Of a stretch of DNA of 64,000 nt, positions 61,978-64,000 are shown in pieces. The position numbers and the translations under genes are program-made. The notes below the pieces were generated by a model. It had not been told where the DNA came from, made no database searches, and saw only the letters and a list, made by a program, of their open reading frames with translations. The DNA is from Brumimicrobium glaciale (lineage in GTDB: Bacteria > Bacteroidota > Bacteroidia > Flavobacteriales_D > Crocinitomicaceae). The DNA lies in NCBI RefSeq assembly GCF_004152935.1, contig NZ_SETE01000005.1, positions 310,001 through 374,000 on the forward strand, given 5' to 3'. Numbering within the stretch: position 1 is the first letter of the stretch; every line of letters begins with the position of its first letter.

Positions 61978-64000
61978 ATGCAACAGCAAATGTTTGAACA
62001 ACAACCTGAAGAAAATATAAATATTCAGGAAATTATTTGGAAATACTTACAGCATTGGAAGTGGATTTTACTTTTTACGTTTGTGTTCTGTGGTATTGCA
62101 TATTTATATTTAAAAGGACAACCTTCAATTTATAAAAGTACTTCCACAGTCCTAGTGAAAGACGAGAAAAACGGGAGTTTAGGTGCGGAATTAGATATAT
62201 TTTCAGATTTAGGCTTATCAAAAGGGAATTCTAATTTACACAATGAAATAGAAGTTTTTAAATCTAGAGACCTGGTAATGAAGGTAGTTAAAAAACTAGA
62301 ACTGAACACTCAACTCACGCAACAAAACAATACACTTAGTCCAGATAGATATTACTACAGCGACAACGCTCCATTTACTTTCAAATTTAAAGATACTACC
62401 GACGAACATTATAACATAACATTCGCTTTAGAATTGACGAAAGTAAAAGAAGATAAGTTTTTAGTTCATCAAACGTACAATGATAACCAAAGCGAAAACA
62501 ATGATTTATTAGGAGAGTTTAAGTATGATCAAGTTTTTGAAACACTTGGTGGTAAAGTGAGTATTTCAAAAACTGATTTCTTTAACGAAAATCACATAAA
62601 TAGTAAATTCACGTATAACTTTTACTCACTTTCTTGCGCTACCAATAAATGGAAGTCGAGTTTTGAAGTGAATACAGTAAATAAAGATGCCTCTGTATTG
62701 GTATTATCTGCAACAGGATTAATAAAACAAGCAAATAACGATTTTATAAATCAGTTAATAATTGAACATGAAGAAAATGCTATTTCAGATAAAAACGAAA
62801 TAACGAAGAACACCAGTGCATTTATTGCTGAAAGAATGGACGTTATTCAAGATGAGTTATCTGAAGTTGAAAGTATTAACGAGAAATTTAAAACGGACAG
62901 AAAATTAGTTGATGTTGAAAAGAATGCTGAAATGTTTCTTGAGCAAGAAGGATCAATTGAAACCATTATTATTGAAACAAACATTCAGTTAAGTTTAGCA
63001 CAATATATGGTTGAGTACCTTGACAAGTATGATGATGTTAACACATTACTACCAGCTAATTTAGGGTTTACTGACCAAAATATTAATACGGTTACTCAAG
63101 AGTACAATAAGTTAGTAATGGAACGCAACAAATTGATTGAAGGTTCAAGTCAAACAAATCCATTAGCTATTCAGATTGAAAACCAACTAAATGGTTTAAA
63201 AAAGAGTGTTAAAAGAAGTCTCAAAAATGCCCAAGAAAGCATGGAGATGAAAATGAAAGAACTTCAAAGACAATCTTCTAAATACAAAAAGAGAATTGCT
63301 GATATTCCAGAATTTGAAAGACGTTACAGAGAAATTCAACGTCAGCAACAAATTAAAGAAACACTTTATTTATACCTTCTTCAAAAAAGAGAGGAAAATG
63401 AAATCGCAATGGCTTCTACTATAGGTAATGTTAAAATCATTGATATTGCATACCCTCTTAGTTCACCTGTAGGTCCAAAGAAAAACATCGTATTTTTAGC
63501 CGCTTTTATATTAGGAATTGCTATTCCAATAGCCTTTATATATCTAAAAGACTTATTGGATAATAAAATTCGTTCAGTCGAAGAACTTGAAGCAACCGAT
63601 ATTTCTGTAGTTGCAGATATCCCAATGGATAAATCAAAAGAAACTTTAGTTACCAAAAAAGGGGAAAGAACAGTTATTTCAGAGGCTTATCGAATGTTAA
63701 GAACAAATATGAAGTTTTTACTCGAGAAGAAAGATGAAGGTCAACTGATTTACTTAAGCTCAACTTTACCTAGCGAGGGAAAAACCTTTACCTCCATAAA
63801 TCTAGCTAATTCTTTAGCACTCACAGATAAAAAAGTAGTCTTAGTTGGTTTAGATCTTAGAGCGCCGAAACTATCTCAATATTTGAATCACGAAGAAAGT
63901 TTACTTGGAGCATCCAATTATCTAGCGAATCCTGATATTACATTAGAATCAATAATTTATCAATCAAATGATGATATAAGTTTTGATTATATTTTCTCAG
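61978..64000 (+). CDS. Wzc-like polysaccharide co-polymerase / BY-kinase (partial)
   Basis: The first 674 codons are present; the frame runs off the window. ATG at 61978. Parts: Wzz-type N-terminus (NIQEIIWKYLQHWKWILLFT; membrane segment about 23-44), a long periplasmic coiled coil, the Pro-rich second membrane segment at about 501-523 (NIVFLAAFILGIAIPIAFIY), then the tyrosine kinase domain with SEAYRMLRTNMKFL, Walker A PSEGKT (about 598-603) and Walker A' VVLVGLDLRAPKLS. It should control chain length and export with the Wza-like channel. The tyrosine-rich tail lies beyond the window. Confidence 0.9.
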   Translation, partial: MQQQMFEQQPEENINIQEIIWKYLQHWKWILLFTFVFCGIAYLYLKGQPSIYKSTSTVLVKDEKNGSLGAELDIFSDLGLSKGNSNLHNEIEVFKSRDLVMKVVKKLELNTQLTQQNNTLSPDRYYYSDNAPFTFKFKDTTDEHYNITFALELTKVKEDKFLVHQTYNDNQSENNDLLGEFKYDQVFETLGGKVSISKTDFFNENHINSKFTYNFYSLSCATNKWKSSFEVNTVNKDASVLVLSATGLIKQANNDFINQLIIEHEENAISDKNEITKNTSAFIAERMDVIQDELSEVESINEKFKTDRKLVDVEKNAEMFLEQEGSIETIIIETNIQLSLAQYMVEYLDKYDDVNTLLPANLGFTDQNINTVTQEYNKLVMERNKLIEGSSQTNPLAIQIENQLNGLKKSVKRSLKNAQESMEMKMKELQRQSSKYKKRIADIPEFERRYREIQRQQQIKETLYLYLLQKREENEIAMASTIGNVKIIDIAYPLSSPVGPKKNIVFLAAFILGIAIPIAFIYLKDLLDNKIRSVEELEATDISVVADIPMDKSKETLVTKKGERTVISEAYRMLRTNMKFLLEKKDEGQLIYLSSTLPSEGKTFTSINLANSLALTDKKVVLVGLDLRAPKLSQYLNHEESLLGASNYLANPDITLESIIYQSNDDISFDYIFS

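Noticed and set aside
1-64000. tRNA, rRNA, tmRNA, RNase P RNA or riboswitches
   Set aside because: I looked through the intergenic regions by eye and saw no tRNA T-loop with acceptor pairing or other known RNA core; a covariance-model scan would be decisive.

Overview
The window is from a low-GC member of the Bacteroidota, most likely Flavobacteriales and perhaps Crocinitomicaceae/Fluviicola-like; the order and family are inference. The evidence is type IX secretion sorting domains on two secreted proteins, the Bacteroidota promoter box TAnnTTTG ahead of many genes, the Bacteroidota-type GlmU-like protein, a fused isobutyryl-CoA mutase (IcmF), fused DAHP synthase/chorismate mutase, many SPII lipoproteins, and the conserved rsfS-ftsH-DUF2007-cdsA cluster followed by psd. 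No tRNA, rRNA or CRISPR array was seen.

Layout. 1-4.6 kb: end of hemE overlapping an OmpA-like protein, then an HD hydrolase and acetyl-CoA synthetase with a small membrane partner. 4.7-9.9 kb: birA diverging from rsfS-ftsH-DUF2007-cdsA, then psd (proteostasis and phospholipid synthesis). 9.9-15 kb: a Lys/Cys-rich exported peptide, an acyltransferase, an unknown anchored protein, and a cystathionine beta-synthase operon with a cytoplasmic metal-receptor-like protein. 15-17 kb: a gene graveyard with a broken ParDE-type toxin-antitoxin pair, an unrecognised broken gene and a RHS core remnant. 17-25 kb: a T9SS-sorted protein, RNase Y with ZapA and a ZapB-like coiled coil, and IcmF. 25-31 kb: paired lipoproteins and a large subtilisin-type T9SS protease. 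31-36.5 kb: shikimate entry enzyme, lipoproteins, YigZ and a metallo-aminopeptidase, an OmpA lipoprotein, and an orphan HsdR_N-type protein. 36.8-40.2 kb: ClpB and a cysteine-cluster protein. 40.3-48.6 kb is accessory: a protein of six exact 20-residue repeats beside a 70-bp MITE-like element, a LuxR-type relic, a helical protein, Ada-type repair, a second ParDE pair with a frameshifted toxin, an exported VWA-like protein and MepB. 48.7-56.8 kb, minus strand: YihY, Lon, and an arginase-ArgRS-GlmU-like operon. 56.9-64 kb: DUF4412 lipoprotein, FtsK, LolA, and the start of a polysaccharide export locus (Wza-like and a truncated Wzc-like kinase).

The most unusual content is intergenic. Three loci (about 9.1, 19.0 and 21.7 kb) share one design: tandem copies of a half-palindrome plus spacer, ending in one complete palindrome. 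Two of them share the lead-in AACTGTGG(T/A)GG with different cores; two share a GGACG...CGTCC core. Other intergenic signals are a CGAG-stem hairpin family, a 7-bp stop-codon-rich repeat at gene 3' ends, and the MITE-like element with a TTTA target duplication. No clearly new protein-coding defence or biosynthetic system was found; the half-palindrome arrays are the best candidate for something undescribed.
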